A stretch of DNA of 64,000 nucleotides from Mesorhizobium sangaii (GCF_014207355.1 NZ_JACHEF010000006.1:248001-312000), one strand, 5' to 3'. Positions 9,186-18,365 are shown, counted from the stretch's first letter. A program made the numbers and translations. The notes: generated from the letters alone by a model not told the origin.

Positions 9186-9341
9186 GCGCAGCGGTTTTAG
9201 GACAATGCGTCGATCGAATCCGTTCAACGCGACGCGCTTAGAGCAGTTCACCATTTTACGGAAACGGCGAACGGCTCTAACTTTTTGTTTCGACGCAATT
9301 CCGGACGGAAAACCGTTTCACACTTTTCCTGGAATTGCTCT
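9186..9341 (-). repeat. RIME-like mosaic intergenic repeat, copy 1
   Basis: Read on the minus strand, this is a rhizobial intergenic mosaic: AGAGCAATTCCAGGAAAAG, an ACGGTTTTCCGTCCGGAATT module, then a core with AGCGCGTCGCGTTGAACGG. The same core occurs at about 36.78 kb and 38.55 kb. It starts at the stop codon of the oxalate decarboxylase gene, whose TAG is part of the repeat edge. Several inverted modules can form hairpins, so it may act as an mRNA 3' end. Confidence 0.7.
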
Positions 9342-10566
9342 AGGCCGGCACGATGGGCGATTTCCCCCTACGCAAGGCGTGCAGAAACTGCGGGTCGGCG
9401 CGCAAACTAACGCGGACCAATTCCGGCGGTGTGAGGGCGAGCCACTGATTCAGTGACACATCGGCGAAGTAGTCGCTCTTGAACACCTCCAAATATCGCA
9501 GTGTCGTGTTGCCTGTGTTCTCGATGTAGTGCCCCATGGCGAAGGGTACGTAGCCGACATCGTTGGCCTGGAAATCGAATGTGCGGGCCTCGCCCGACGC
9601 CGCGAACACCCCCATGCGGGCCTGGCCCTGGATGTAGTACTGCCATTCGTTCGTATTCGGATGCCAATGCAGCTCGCGCATCGCTCCCGGTTCGATCTCG
9701 ACAAGGGCCGCCGCGATTGCTTTGGAAACAGGAAACACGGCGCTGTCGGTAATTCGCACCGTTCCGTGTTTCATCCTCATCGGGGCCTGTGCCGTCATGC
9801 GGTGGCTGAAGCTCAGCGGTACCTCGACCGCGCCCGCGATCTTGTCTGCGCTGAGCGGCCCCGGAACCGGCGCGGGAAACATGTAAAGCTCGCTGGGATC
9901 GGGGACGTTCGCAAGACTCGTTGCCGGAACGCCGAAATTCTTGGCGAGCACTTCGGGAGGAGTGTGCTTCAGAAAGTCGCTCAGCAGGAAGGTGTTATCC
10001 TCGTCGAAGTCGCCGTCATCGAACACGAGCAAGAATTCCGTCCCGTCTGGATCAAGGCCCTGGATCGAATGTGGAATGCCCGGCGGAAAATACCAAAGGT
10101 CACCCGCGCCGACGTCGTCAACGAAATTGTGGCCATTGGCATCGACTGCGGTGATGCGTGCTTTCCCGTAGAGGACATAGGCCCACTCGGCGGCCTTGTG
10201 CCAATGCAACTCGCGCACGCCGCCGGCATTCAGGCGCATGTTCACGCCGGCAATGTCCTTGGAGACGCCGAGCTCGCGTGCGGTCACCTGGCGGGTCCAG
10301 CCTCCGCCGGACAGTCGGATATGGGCATCGTCGAACGAGAAACGCAGGTTCGGTAGACTGCCCGCATCCGTGCTCGGTGGGACCATCAGGTCCGGATTCT
10401 GAGCTGTTCGGGAAGGATTCATCGGACCGGGGTTGGTGCCGCCGCGGCCGTTGGCTAGCGGGTCACCGTTTTGCGCCTGGGCCAGTGTCGCCGTCGTGAG
10501 CAAGCCGCCAGCTGCTGTCGCAGCCAACATGGTTCGACGGGATATCTTATCGGTGGCTATGCTCAT
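9340..10566 (-). CDS. Bicupin oxalate decarboxylase, Tat-exported
   Basis: A 408-residue two-cupin enzyme that converts oxalate to formate and CO2 with Mn, consuming a proton. Residues 9-30 form a twin-arginine signal (SRRTMLAATAAG), so it should act in the periplasm. Cupin 1 shows metal ligands His121, His123, Glu127 and His166; cupin 2 shows His300, His302, Glu307 and His346. The active-site lid, SENST in Bacillus OxdC, reads DEDNT at 188-192 and keeps the key glutamate (Glu189), which supports decarboxylase over oxidase. It stands alone on the minus strand and ends in a RIME-like repeat. Confidence 0.92.
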   Translation of the reverse strand: MSIATDKISRRTMLAATAAGGLLTTATLAQAQNGDPLANGRGGTNPGPMNPSRTAQNPDLMVPPSTDAGSLPNLRFSFDDAHIRLSGGGWTRQVTARELGVSKDIAGVNMRLNAGGVRELHWHKAAEWAYVLYGKARITAVDANGHNFVDDVGAGDLWYFPPGIPHSIQGLDPDGTEFLLVFDDGDFDEDNTFLLSDFLKHTPPEVLAKNFGVPATSLANVPDPSELYMFPAPVPGPLSADKIAGAVEVPLSFSHRMTAQAPMRMKHGTVRITDSAVFPVSKAIAAALVEIEPGAMRELHWHPNTNEWQYYIQGQARMGVFAASGEARTFDFQANDVGYVPFAMGHYIENTGNTTLRYLEVFKSDYFADVSLNQWLALTPPELVRVSLRADPQFLHALRRGKSPIVPA

Positions 10567-11041
10567 CTTGTTTCATTCCTTGCTGCGGTGGGCTTCTCGT
10601 CTGCGCGAATTGGTTCGGCCGCGGACCGGATGAGTGTCCACTTGGCACGCAAGGCGCACGATATTGATCGGGCGCTGACGAGGTCTTTCCTGTTGACGCT
10701 TGGTATAGCTGAATCGCACGATGATCGTGGCCGTGGTTCACCCGACCCTGTGTCGTCATTCCTCTCGTGTCGCTGCCAGCACCTGCGCGTTGTGTTTTGC
10801 CTGCTTGCTTTCCGCCGGATCGGATGCTGTAGGCTCGCTCTCAAGCTGTGCCGCCGATGGGTCGCTCGATCCCCAGGATTGGTTCGCAGCGCGGTTGCCG
10901 TGACAAAGGTGCAATCAGGCACCGGCAACCGCAATTTCGAACAAGCAGAAAGGATTTCGCTGCTTAAGCTGGACCTGGACACTGTGCGACACGGAGGTCG
11001 ATCAGCGCGCAAGCGTCGACCAGAAGCTGGGCAGAGACCTT
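10567..11041. other. Intergenic region with divergent promoters
   Basis: 475 bases between the divergent oxalate decarboxylase and histidine kinase genes. Open frames here have no recognisable protein features. It must hold promoters for both directions, but no clear -35/-10 pair stands out. Confidence 0.5.
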
Positions 11042-12481
11042 ATGCGGCATAGACTATTTCCGCGAACACCGAGCAATTCGCGGCTGGTGGCGCCTCTTGC
11101 CAACCTTCTTGCCGCCGGAATATTCGCTGTCGATACTCTTGATCCATTTGCGGGATCTGTCTCGGTCCTCTATGTGGTCGTTGTTCTGCTCGCGTCCACC
11201 GCCTTTCGCAGGCGTGGCATCGTCTTTTGTTCGTTCGCCTGTGTTGGGCTCACCGTGCTGAGCTTCTGGCTTGTTCACGGACACGAAGCCAGTGGTGGCG
11301 CCCTCAGCCGCTGCGTCATGAGCATCGCGACCATTGTCATTACTGCCCTTTTGGTGCTCAAAAACCAGTCGACCTCGACCGATCTATCCGAAAAGGCCGA
11401 ACTGCTCGATTTGACGCATGATGCGATTTTCGTACGCAGCATGGGCGGTCTGATCTCCTATTGGAATCGTGGTGCAGAAGCCATTTACGGCTGGTCGGCC
11501 GAACAGACGGCGGGAAGGTCCACCCATCAGCTCCTGCAGACGGTCTTTCCAGCCAGGCTCGACGAGATCAATCGGGAACTGCTCAGTTCCAACCGCTGGG
11601 AAGGTGAGCTCGTGCACACGAAGCGCGACGGATCCGTCGTTGTCGTTTCCAGCCGGTGGTCGCTGAAGACGGATGCCGACGGCAGACCGTTGGCGGTTCT
11701 CGAAACGAATACGGACATATCAGAGCGCAGGCGAGCCGAAACCGAGGTCCTGAAGGCCCAGGCGGAACTCGCCCATGTGACACGCCTCACCACATTGGGT
11801 GAATTGACGGCCTCGATCGCGCACGAGGTGAATCAGCCGCTTGCCGGCATCGTTATGAACGGCGAGGCGTGCCTGCGATGGATGGATCGAGACAAGCCCG
11901 ATCTGGATGAGGTCCGCAGCGCGGTCAAGCGGAGCATCGCTGACGCCCAACGCGCCAGCGATATCGTCCATCGAATCCGGGCGTTGTCCAAGAAGGGCGA
12001 CATCCAGATGGCCCTTGTCGACATGAACGAGATCGTCAACGAATCGCTCACGTTGGTGCAGCGTGAGTTCGTTGCAAATCGCATCACCCTGAAACTGGAC
12101 CTAGCCAACCGGGCGCTGCCCGCACTTGGCGACCGTATCCAGCTTCAACAGCTCCTGATCAATCTTTTGATCAACGCGATTCAGGCAATGGCCTCCGGCA
12201 ACAGCGACCTGCGCGAAATTCTCGTTACGACTTCGATCGATGAATCGAACCAGGCAAATGTGAGGGTCCAGGATACGGGACCAGGCATCGATCCCGATAG
12301 TGCGCGTCAATTGTTCAAGGCCTTCTTCACCACCAAGGCGGAGGGATTGGGCATGGGACTGTCGATCTGCCGGTCGATCGTGGAGTCACATGGAGGCCGT
12401 GTGTGGATCGAACCCAATCCAGGCGGCGGCGCGATATTCCAATTTTCCCTGCCACGCGTCGAAAAGGATGCCGGCTCATGA
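11042..12481 (+). CDS. Membrane PAS-domain sensor histidine kinase
   Basis: A 479-residue kinase. Several hydrophobic segments occupy residues 15-107, one PAS domain with PAC spans about 118-232, and a HisKA/HATPase pair follows. The phospho-acceptor is His261 in the H-box SIAHEVNQPLAG, a FixL/TodS-type kinase family. The N-box NLLINAIQAM, the G1 motif DTGPGID and the G2 motif GLGMGLSICRSI are intact. No haem-binding FixL signature is obvious in the PAS domain. Its stop overlaps the next regulator gene (ATGA), so the two form a cognate pair. Confidence 0.9.
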   Translation: MRHRLFPRTPSNSRLVAPLANLLAAGIFAVDTLDPFAGSVSVLYVVVVLLASTAFRRRGIVFCSFACVGLTVLSFWLVHGHEASGGALSRCVMSIATIVITALLVLKNQSTSTDLSEKAELLDLTHDAIFVRSMGGLISYWNRGAEAIYGWSAEQTAGRSTHQLLQTVFPARLDEINRELLSSNRWEGELVHTKRDGSVVVVSSRWSLKTDADGRPLAVLETNTDISERRRAETEVLKAQAELAHVTRLTTLGELTASIAHEVNQPLAGIVMNGEACLRWMDRDKPDLDEVRSAVKRSIADAQRASDIVHRIRALSKKGDIQMALVDMNEIVNESLTLVQREFVANRITLKLDLANRALPALGDRIQLQQLLINLLINAIQAMASGNSDLREILVTTSIDESNQANVRVQDTGPGIDPDSARQLFKAFFTTKAEGLGMGLSICRSIVESHGGRVWIEPNPGGGAIFQFSLPRVEKDAGS

Positions 12482-13146
12482 TCCAACGCCCCGCCTCGCC
12501 CTCTCAACCACAAGTCGGCAACGGCGCCATGCCTCCGACTGTCCTGGTCGTGGACGACGATCCGTCGCTGCGTGAAGCTTTGAGCAGCCTCTTCCGATCT
12601 GTTGGAACGCGTGTCGAGCTTTTCGGTTCTGCGCCCGAACTGCTGAACAGTCGGCTTCCCGACGGTCCAAGCTGCCTTGTGCTTGATATCCGGCTGCCGG
12701 AGGTGAGCGGACTCGAATTTCAAACGCAATTGAGCAAGGCAGGCATTCACTTGCCGATCATTTTCATGACCGGCCACGGCGACATTCCCATGTCCGTGCG
12801 AGCCATGAAGGCCGGAGCGGTCGATTTCCTCACCAAGCCCTTCCGAGATCAGGATATTCTCGATGCAGTCGCCGGCGCTCTGGAGCGCGACAGGCAACGG
12901 CGAGACAAAGACCGGGCGCTGTCGGAGATGCAGAGCCTTCTGAGCACCCTGACCCCTCGGGAACGCCAGGTGATGGCATTTGTCGCGACTGGATTGATGA
13001 ACAAGCAAATCGCTGGCGAGATGCAACTCAGTGAAATCACGGTGAAAATCCACCGTGGTCGCCTGATGAAGAAAATGGGCGCCAGAACTCTGGCCGACCT
13101 GGTGAAGATGGCCGGCGCTCTGGGGATAGACGCTCCCGGTAAATAA
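12478..13146 (+). CDS. FixJ/NarL-type response regulator
   Basis: A 222-residue receiver plus LuxR-type helix-turn-helix regulator. The acidic pocket VVDDD lies at 24-28, the phospho-acceptor is Asp70 in LVLDIRLP, and the switch Thr (MTGHGD) and conserved Lys (LTKPF) follow. The C-terminal DNA-binding domain begins near LTPRERQVM and carries NKQIAGEMQLSEITVKIH. It begins in an ATGA overlap with the kinase gene. It closely resembles the regulators at 32073 and 49705. Confidence 0.9.
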   Translation: MIQRPASPSQPQVGNGAMPPTVLVVDDDPSLREALSSLFRSVGTRVELFGSAPELLNSRLPDGPSCLVLDIRLPEVSGLEFQTQLSKAGIHLPIIFMTGHGDIPMSVRAMKAGAVDFLTKPFRDQDILDAVAGALERDRQRRDKDRALSEMQSLLSTLTPRERQVMAFVATGLMNKQIAGEMQLSEITVKIHRGRLMKKMGARTLADLVKMAGALGIDAPGK

Positions 13147-13263
13147 GCTTGTCACACCTCTGTATAACTTTCGCTTTCGCAAGCGAAGGCGCAATATCTG
13201 GCCGAGAAACAGTCGTTGAAGCAGCAATGTTTGGGTCATCGGCAAGCACGGAGGAATAGTCAA

Positions 13264-13638
13264 TTGACCCGCAGCGCGATGATCTCGATCGTCGATGACG
13301 ATGAGTCCGTTCGACTTGCCACTGCAAGCCTCGTCAGATCGTTGGGTTTCATCGCATTTGCATTCGAATCGGCCGAGGATTTCCTGATGTCATCTAATCT
13401 GGAAACTACGTCGTGCCTGATCTGCGATATCCAGATGCCCGGAATGACAGGAATAGAACTGCAGGATCATTTGATCGAACATGGCTATCACATACCGACA
13501 ATCTTGATCACCGCCTTTCCAGAGGAGCGTGTCCGCAAACGCGCTCGGGAAACGGGCGCCATCGGCTTCTTCGGCAAGCCGTTGGACAGCCAGGCCATGA
13601 TCAACTGTATCGATTCTGCGCTTCATGGCGCGCGCTAG
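13264..13638 (+). CDS. Stand-alone receiver-domain protein
   Basis: A single receiver domain of about 124 residues with no output domain. The acidic pocket VDDDES is near the start, the acceptor is Asp55 (CDIQMPG), the switch Thr lies in LITAF and the Lys in FGKPL. A TTG start at 13264 is preferred because GGAGGAA lies about eight bases upstream; the first ATG (13279) is too far from it. It is very similar to the lone receiver at 48922. It may act as a phosphate sink or intermediate for the kinase two genes upstream. Confidence 0.8.
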   Translation: MTRSAMISIVDDDESVRLATASLVRSLGFIAFAFESAEDFLMSSNLETTSCLICDIQMPGMTGIELQDHLIEHGYHIPTILITAFPEERVRKRARETGAIGFFGKPLDSQAMINCIDSALHGAR

Positions 13639-13775
13639 CGGCACCTGGGTGCACCTTCGCGCTTCAGGCGAACAACGCTGCAAACAGCGGCAGCGCTGAA
13701 CAGAGAAGCCAACACCGAACGTCTATGGGCGTCGAAAAACAACTGATCCCCTGCGAGGTAGGCAAGGAGTGCTTC

Positions 13776-14672
13776 ATGGCGCGCGCAGCAATAACAGATT
13801 TGTCGAACGAAAGTGGGCTTCGCCGTTATCTCGGCGAGATCAAACATCTCCCCATGCTGACGCTGGGGCAGGAACAAGCGCTGGCAAAACGCTGGCGCGA
13901 CGACAACGATCCGGAGGCCGCTCACCAACTGGTGTTGTCGCATCTTCGCCTCGTTGCCAAAATTGCCATGCGCTATCGCGGGTACGGGCTGCCGATGTCG
14001 GAGGTGATATCAGAGGGCAGCATCGGCCTGATCAAGGCGGTCAATCGCTTCGAACCGGAGCGCGGCTTTCGTTTGGCTACCTATGCGATCTGGTGGATCA
14101 AGGCGTCCATTCGCGAATATGTCCTGCGCTCCTGGTCCCTAGTGAAGGTCGGTACGACGCCCAATCAAAAAAAGCTGTTCTTCAACTTGCGGCGACTCAA
14201 GGCTCGCCTCTCGGCACTGGACGACGGTGACCTGCGTCCAGAGCACGTGGAATTCATCGCAAGCAACCTTGGCGTGACGGAGCAAGAAGTTGTTTACATG
14301 AACAGTCGCATGGACGGGGACAGGTCGCTCAATGCGCCCCTGCGAGGCCAGGCTGAAGGCCAATGGCAGGATTTGCTGGTCGAGGGCGAGGATAGCCAGG
14401 AGTACAAGTTCGTTCAGTTCGAGGAAGCTTCCGGCCGGCATAGGGCGCTGATCGACTCGCTTGGCGTTCTCAACACACGCGAACGGCGCATCCTCGAGGC
14501 GCGTCGGCTTGCGGATGATCCGAGGAGTCTGGCAGATCTCTCCAGCGAATTCGGCGTTTCGCGCGAGCGTGTGCGCCAGATTGAGATGCGCGCCTTCGAA
14601 AAATTGCAGAATGCAGTGAAGGTTACCTATGCGAAACGGGACGCCCCCCAGGCCGCAGTCAGTATTAAATGA
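13776..14672 (+). CDS. rpoH: RNA polymerase sigma-32 factor (RpoH family)
   Basis: A 298-residue heat-shock type sigma factor. Region 2 reads HLRLVAKIAMRYRGYGLP and EGSIGLIKAVNRFEPERGFRL with the WWIKASI -10 helix. The RpoH box QKKLFFNLRRLK, which marks sigma-32, follows. Region 4.2 ends with GVSRERVRQIEMRAFEKL. The start at 13776 follows AAGGAG by six bases; a longer frame exists but lacks a ribosome binding site. Rhizobia carry several RpoH paralogues. This one sits after a two-component cassette and may be controlled by it. Confidence 0.92.
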   Translation: MARAAITDLSNESGLRRYLGEIKHLPMLTLGQEQALAKRWRDDNDPEAAHQLVLSHLRLVAKIAMRYRGYGLPMSEVISEGSIGLIKAVNRFEPERGFRLATYAIWWIKASIREYVLRSWSLVKVGTTPNQKKLFFNLRRLKARLSALDDGDLRPEHVEFIASNLGVTEQEVVYMNSRMDGDRSLNAPLRGQAEGQWQDLLVEGEDSQEYKFVQFEEASGRHRALIDSLGVLNTRERRILEARRLADDPRSLADLSSEFGVSRERVRQIEMRAFEKLQNAVKVTYAKRDAPQAAVSIK

Positions 14673-14956
14673 CACGACCGGAGATGGGTCGGCTGCGGAG
14701 CGCAAATCGGCGCTGAGCAATGCCAATAGAGCCGGCACCAATTCCCGTTGCCCAAAAGTGCGCCTGACACCTTGCAGCCGAGGCCGCGAAGGACCGCTCG
14801 CAGAGCGCATTGCCGGCTTCAAGCAATCAACAGAGAATGTTTGTAGCTATAAGATATACAAAAATCAAACAAGCGTATCATGCTGAAGAGTGTCTCCTGT
14901 ACCTATATTAGTATTGCTTTCAAGAACTAAGAAAGCTTCAACTACAGGAGCGTATT

Positions 14957-15334
14957 ATGAAAAGATCAACATCAGTCTTGGCGACGATCGCCATGGGCGC
15001 AATGCTGGCGGCTGGCTCAGCGACGGTCTCGATGGCGCACGGCGGTGGCGGCGGTCATGGCGGTGGCGGCGGCTTTGGCGGCGGCGGTCATGGTATGAGC
15101 ATGGGCGGTGGCGACCATGCCGGAGGCTTTGGCGGTGGCCGCGGCGCAGGCTTTGCCGATGGCGGTCGTGTTGCAATCATGCGCGGTGGCGCCCATGTCC
15201 GTGGTGTCCATGTCGGCGACGGTCATAGGTTCAGAAGGGACCGCGGTTTCGGCAGTGACTTTTATGACGACGGCTACTGCGGTTACCCGTACCCATACTA
15301 TGAGTATCACGACCTTTACCCATATTGTCCGTGA
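14957..15334 (+). CDS. Small secreted glycine/histidine-rich protein
   Basis: A 125-residue protein with a clear signal peptide (residues 1-27, ending VSMA). A Gly-Gly-His low-complexity stretch follows at 28-75, then a Tyr-rich tail with PYPYYEYHD. The function is unknown. The Gly/His repeats could bind metal, but this is a guess. Its signal peptide is nearly the same as that of the next gene (15591), which shows the two share an origin. It follows rpoH by about 280 bases. Confidence 0.75.
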   Translation: MKRSTSVLATIAMGAMLAAGSATVSMAHGGGGGHGGGGGFGGGGHGMSMGGGDHAGGFGGGRGAGFADGGRVAIMRGGAHVRGVHVGDGHRFRRDRGFGSDFYDDGYCGYPYPYYEYHDLYPYCP

Positions 15335-15348
15335 ACCACCACGGCCCC

Positions 15349-15413
15349 TTCGAATCCGGACTCCATGGTGCGAGTGGGGACCGGATTCGAACACTAAGGC
15401 TCTGGCTCGCACC
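15349..15413. terminator. Two overlapping inverted repeats, probable terminator
   Basis: Hairpin A pairs TTCGAATCCGG (15349-15359) with CCGGATTCGAA (15381-15391), a perfect 11-bp stem with a 21-nt loop, starting 15 nt after a stop codon. Hairpin B pairs GGTGCGAG (15367-15374) with CTCGCACC (15406-15413). The two cannot form together. There is no T-run, so factor-independent termination is uncertain. Confidence 0.45.
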
Positions 15414-15590
15414 TCTGCCGAACCGCCGCCTGACTGCAATTTCGTTTCGCACTGCCGATACCACCATGCACCCACCGAGTCGCATCCATAGATACAGGAT
15501 ATGTATCTATCAAACGCAGGTGCTATTGCGAGCTCGAGATACAAGTGCTGTTCAAAAAGCCCATGAATTCTCAATCCGAAGGAGCATATC

Positions 15591-15890
15591 GTGAGAAAAT
15601 CAGCAACAATACTGGCAAAGATTACTTTGGGCGTGATGCTGGCGACCGGCTCGGCGACGGTCTCCATGGCGCGCAGCGGCGGCGGAGATGGTCATGCCGT
15701 ACACTTCAGCAGCGGTGCCATTGGCAACCGCCAGCACCACAAGGTCTTTTTTAGCGGTCGGGAATCTGACGATCGGGAACATGATAGCCAGCTCTGGTTG
15801 AACGACGATACCGATACTGCTTACTGCTCGTTCGACGCCGTGAACCCGAGTTACTATGGATCCAATGGAATCTGGCATTCTTGCCTGTAA
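15591..15890 (+). CDS. Small secreted protein, relative of the 14957 product
   Basis: A 99-residue protein with a GTG start and AAGGAG six bases upstream. The signal peptide (residues 1-27, ending TVSMA) closely matches that of the glycine-rich protein at 14957. The mature part differs: it lacks the Gly repeats and has charged segments and two cysteines near the end. It looks like a tandem duplication in which only the export signal was kept. The function is unknown. Confidence 0.65.
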   Translation: MRKSATILAKITLGVMLATGSATVSMARSGGGDGHAVHFSSGAIGNRQHHKVFFSGRESDDREHDSQLWLNDDTDTAYCSFDAVNPSYYGSNGIWHSCL

Positions 15891-16454
15891 CCCAATCTCG
15901 CCAATTGGAGTGGTTTGGTGTTGCCGGCTCCAATTGCCGAGCGCTTTGTACAATTGCTTTGCGCGTGATCCTGCTCGACCTACAGCAGTGCATGCGGTGT
16001 CAGGCACGGTGATGAACTCGGTAGTCCGTCATTGTAGCGGTCGCGGGCCAGAGGCAAGGCATGTCGTAGATGCTCGACCTGCCGGGCCAAGCGTGCGCGC
16101 CGCTGCCGTTCGGTACGATACGGCAGGCGATGAGGGCATCGACGATTGAGCAGCCCGCGCATCGTAGGGTCGATGAAAGGGCGAGGCCCATTCCGACAAG
16201 GAGCGCGACCTTGTCCAAATCCACAAATGCTCGGGGTCGGCGTGCGAATAGGGAAATCCAGCCGCCTTTAGGGAAGAGCGCTTCCCCTCTATCTGGCATC
16301 ATCGCCATCTGACCGGGTGAAATCCGACACCCAAACGACCCGGGGAAGTGCTGCCTGGACACATGAAATCCTTGGCCTCAGGCGGTCAGGGCGGTGGGAT
16401 TAGTACGATGCTCTCTGCCTCTCTACCTAGACACATGAAACGACGGTAGTTCCA
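15891..16454. other. Long intergenic region
   Basis: 564 bases with only short open frames that resemble no known protein. The only ordered structure seen is the direct repeat at 16354-16440. Confidence 0.5.
16354..16440 (+). repeat. 15-bp direct repeat upstream of a secreted protein gene
   Basis: CCTGGACACATGAAA (16354-16368) and CCTAGACACATGAAA (16426-16440) match at 14 of 15 bases, with starts 72 bases apart. The second ends 14 bases before the ATG at 16455. A pair of regulator binding sites or a small duplication would both fit. Confidence 0.4.
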
Positions 16455-17147
16455 ATGCGAAATGAGCATGATGTTGCGATGCCAATCTTTCTGATCACCG
16501 TTGCGGTCGCTCTCTTGTTCAGCGGGCCGAGCTTGGCGCAAATCAGCACCACACCCGCGACAGGAATGACATCGCCCCTCTCTGCAGTAGGTTCGCCCCT
16601 CAATCCGATTGCTATTCCCCTTGGCGCTGTCGAACTCGATCCGGGTGGCTTGACGGGTAGCGCCGTGGACATCGGGAATAATTCCATGAGCAACTCCGGA
16701 TGTACCAATGTCTTGGCGCCAAGTGTCTTGGCATCAAGTTCCGAAGTTGCCGCAGCGACTTCCGCCCTTTCCACTTTCGACGGCGGAGGCATGAACGCAA
16801 CCACATCCACGAGCGGGACGTCGTTTGTGAACCCGACGGTTTCAACAGCGGCGGGCACCTGCAATTCGACGGCGTCGAGCGCTTCGTCTTTCGGCACCAC
16901 AGCCACACCATCAAGGACCACCGGGACATCGTCCACGAGTCTTGGGGCCGCAGTTGGGATTCCGCTTGGTTCTTCGGAACTCAGCAATTTGGGAGTGAGT
17001 TCGACAATTGGCATTCCAACACCCGAGTTGGCCGATCCGGTAACAAGTCCACAGGTAGCGATTCCTACGCTCAATGTATCAGGCACATCCTGCGGCAGCA
17101 CGGGGCTGACGGGCATGAACCTCACGCCGTCGACATCCGGCTGCTGA
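16455..17147 (+). CDS. Secreted Ser/Thr/Gly-rich protein of unknown function
   Basis: A 230-residue protein. An N-terminal hydrophobic export signal ends near SLAQ, and the rest is low complexity, rich in Ser, Thr, Gly, Pro and Ala, with several cysteines spaced along it (CTN, TCNS, SCGS, SGC at the end). No domain is recognised. It lies 42 nt before the RND adaptor gene on the same strand and may be co-transcribed with the pump. The opposite strand also has an open frame, but that one lacks a signal and a ribosome site. Confidence 0.6.
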   Translation: MRNEHDVAMPIFLITVAVALLFSGPSLAQISTTPATGMTSPLSAVGSPLNPIAIPLGAVELDPGGLTGSAVDIGNNSMSNSGCTNVLAPSVLASSSEVAAATSALSTFDGGGMNATTSTSGTSFVNPTVSTAAGTCNSTASSASSFGTTATPSRTTGTSSTSLGAAVGIPLGSSELSNLGVSSTIGIPTPELADPVTSPQVAIPTLNVSGTSCGSTGLTGMNLTPSTSGC

Positions 17148-17189
17148 AAAGACTGATCCCTTTAGAGCCGTCTGTCGTAGGAGCCCTCG

Positions 17190-18365
17190 ATGCGCAAGCG
17201 ACCCTTCATTGTTGCTGCGCTGCTGATCATGATCGGCGGCGTTGGGCTTGCAGCCAAACACGTCTACGACCATTCCGAACCTGCGGCGGCCTCCGGTCCT
17301 GCCCCGGCGGTTCCAGTCATTGCCGGAAAGGTAGCCAGTCACGATGTGCCGATCTACCTTCGCGGTGTAGGAACGGTAATCGCCTACAACAACGTGGTGG
17401 TGCACAGCCTAATCTCGGGACCGATTACGAAGGTCACATTCACGCAAGGTCAGACCGTGAAAAAGGGCGATCTGCTGGCGCAGATCGACCCAGATCCCTA
17501 TCAGGCACAAATCGATCAGATAACCGCCACTCGCGATCGCGACCAGGCGCTGCTCGTCAATGCGCAGGCAGACCTGGACCGTTACACGCAACTGCTGGCG
17601 AAGGGCTTTGCCACGTCCCAACTGGTAGCCACGCAGAAGGCTCAAGTGATCCAGCTTCAGGCGACCATCAAGGCAGACGAGGCTCTGCTGCAGGCCGAGC
17701 AGATCAATCTGAGCTACACCCGTCTGACCTCGCCGATCGACGGTGTAACGGGTATCCGGCAGATCGACGAAGGCAATATCATTCACCCGACCGATACTTT
17801 TGGTCTGGTCGACGTAGCGCAGGTCCAACCGATCTCGTTGATCTTTACGTTGCCCGAGGACACGCTCCCGCAAATCCAGAAGCAGATGGCCAAGGGGCAG
17901 CAGCTTACGGTCTTTGCATACAGCCAGGACGACAAGACCAAGCTCGACGAAGGCAAACTTTTGCTTCTCGACAACCAGATTGTCCAGACGACGGGCACGA
18001 TCCGCCTCCGAGCCACGTTTCCTAACGCCAGGAACCAACTCTGGCCGGGTGCGCTCGTGAATGTACGTTTGCTTCTTGATACCCGCACTGGGGGGCTGAC
18101 GATAGCCGGGTCGGCAGTGCAACAAGGTCCAAACGGCCCCTATGTCTACGTGATCGCGCCTGATGGAACCGCGCGGATACGGCCTGTCACAGTTGCCCAG
18201 TTGACCGAGGGACAAGCTCTTATCGATTCGGGTCTCGAGGCGAACGAGACGGTCGTGGTCGACGGGCAGTACAGGCTCGTGCAGGGCGCGCCCGTTCAAG
18301 TGCTGCGCGGCAAAGCCGCTGATGAAGCCGCCATGCAAAGCGCAGTGCAACAGGCAATCCCGTGA
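17190..18365 (+). CDS. RND efflux periplasmic adaptor (MdtA-like)
   Basis: A 391-residue membrane fusion protein with an N-terminal membrane anchor at about residues 7-25. A lipoyl-like half motif (GPITKVTFTQGQTVKKGDLL), a coiled-coil hairpin and the second lipoyl half (SPIDGVTGIRQIDEGNI) follow, then a beta-barrel domain. It joins the inner-membrane pump to an outer-membrane channel. AGGAG lies six bases before the ATG. Its stop overlaps the GTG start of the pump gene (GTGA). Confidence 0.9.
   Translation: MRKRPFIVAALLIMIGGVGLAAKHVYDHSEPAAASGPAPAVPVIAGKVASHDVPIYLRGVGTVIAYNNVVVHSLISGPITKVTFTQGQTVKKGDLLAQIDPDPYQAQIDQITATRDRDQALLVNAQADLDRYTQLLAKGFATSQLVATQKAQVIQLQATIKADEALLQAEQINLSYTRLTSPIDGVTGIRQIDEGNIIHPTDTFGLVDVAQVQPISLIFTLPEDTLPQIQKQMAKGQQLTVFAYSQDDKTKLDEGKLLLLDNQIVQTTGTIRLRATFPNARNQLWPGALVNVRLLLDTRTGGLTIAGSAVQQGPNGPYVYVIAPDGTARIRPVTVAQLTEGQALIDSGLEANETVVVDGQYRLVQGAPVQVLRGKAADEAAMQSAVQQAIP

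Noticed and set aside
10643..10658. Possible sigma-54 promoter, TGGCAC with a GC ten bases later
   Set aside because: Lies about 400 bases from the nearest start, the -12 element lacks TTGC, and such matches are frequent by chance.
15340..15420. A tRNA-like GTTCGAATCC element with a possible acceptor-stem pair
   Set aside because: No anticodon or D arm can be drawn, and the length between stems is far too short. Treated as inverted repeats instead.
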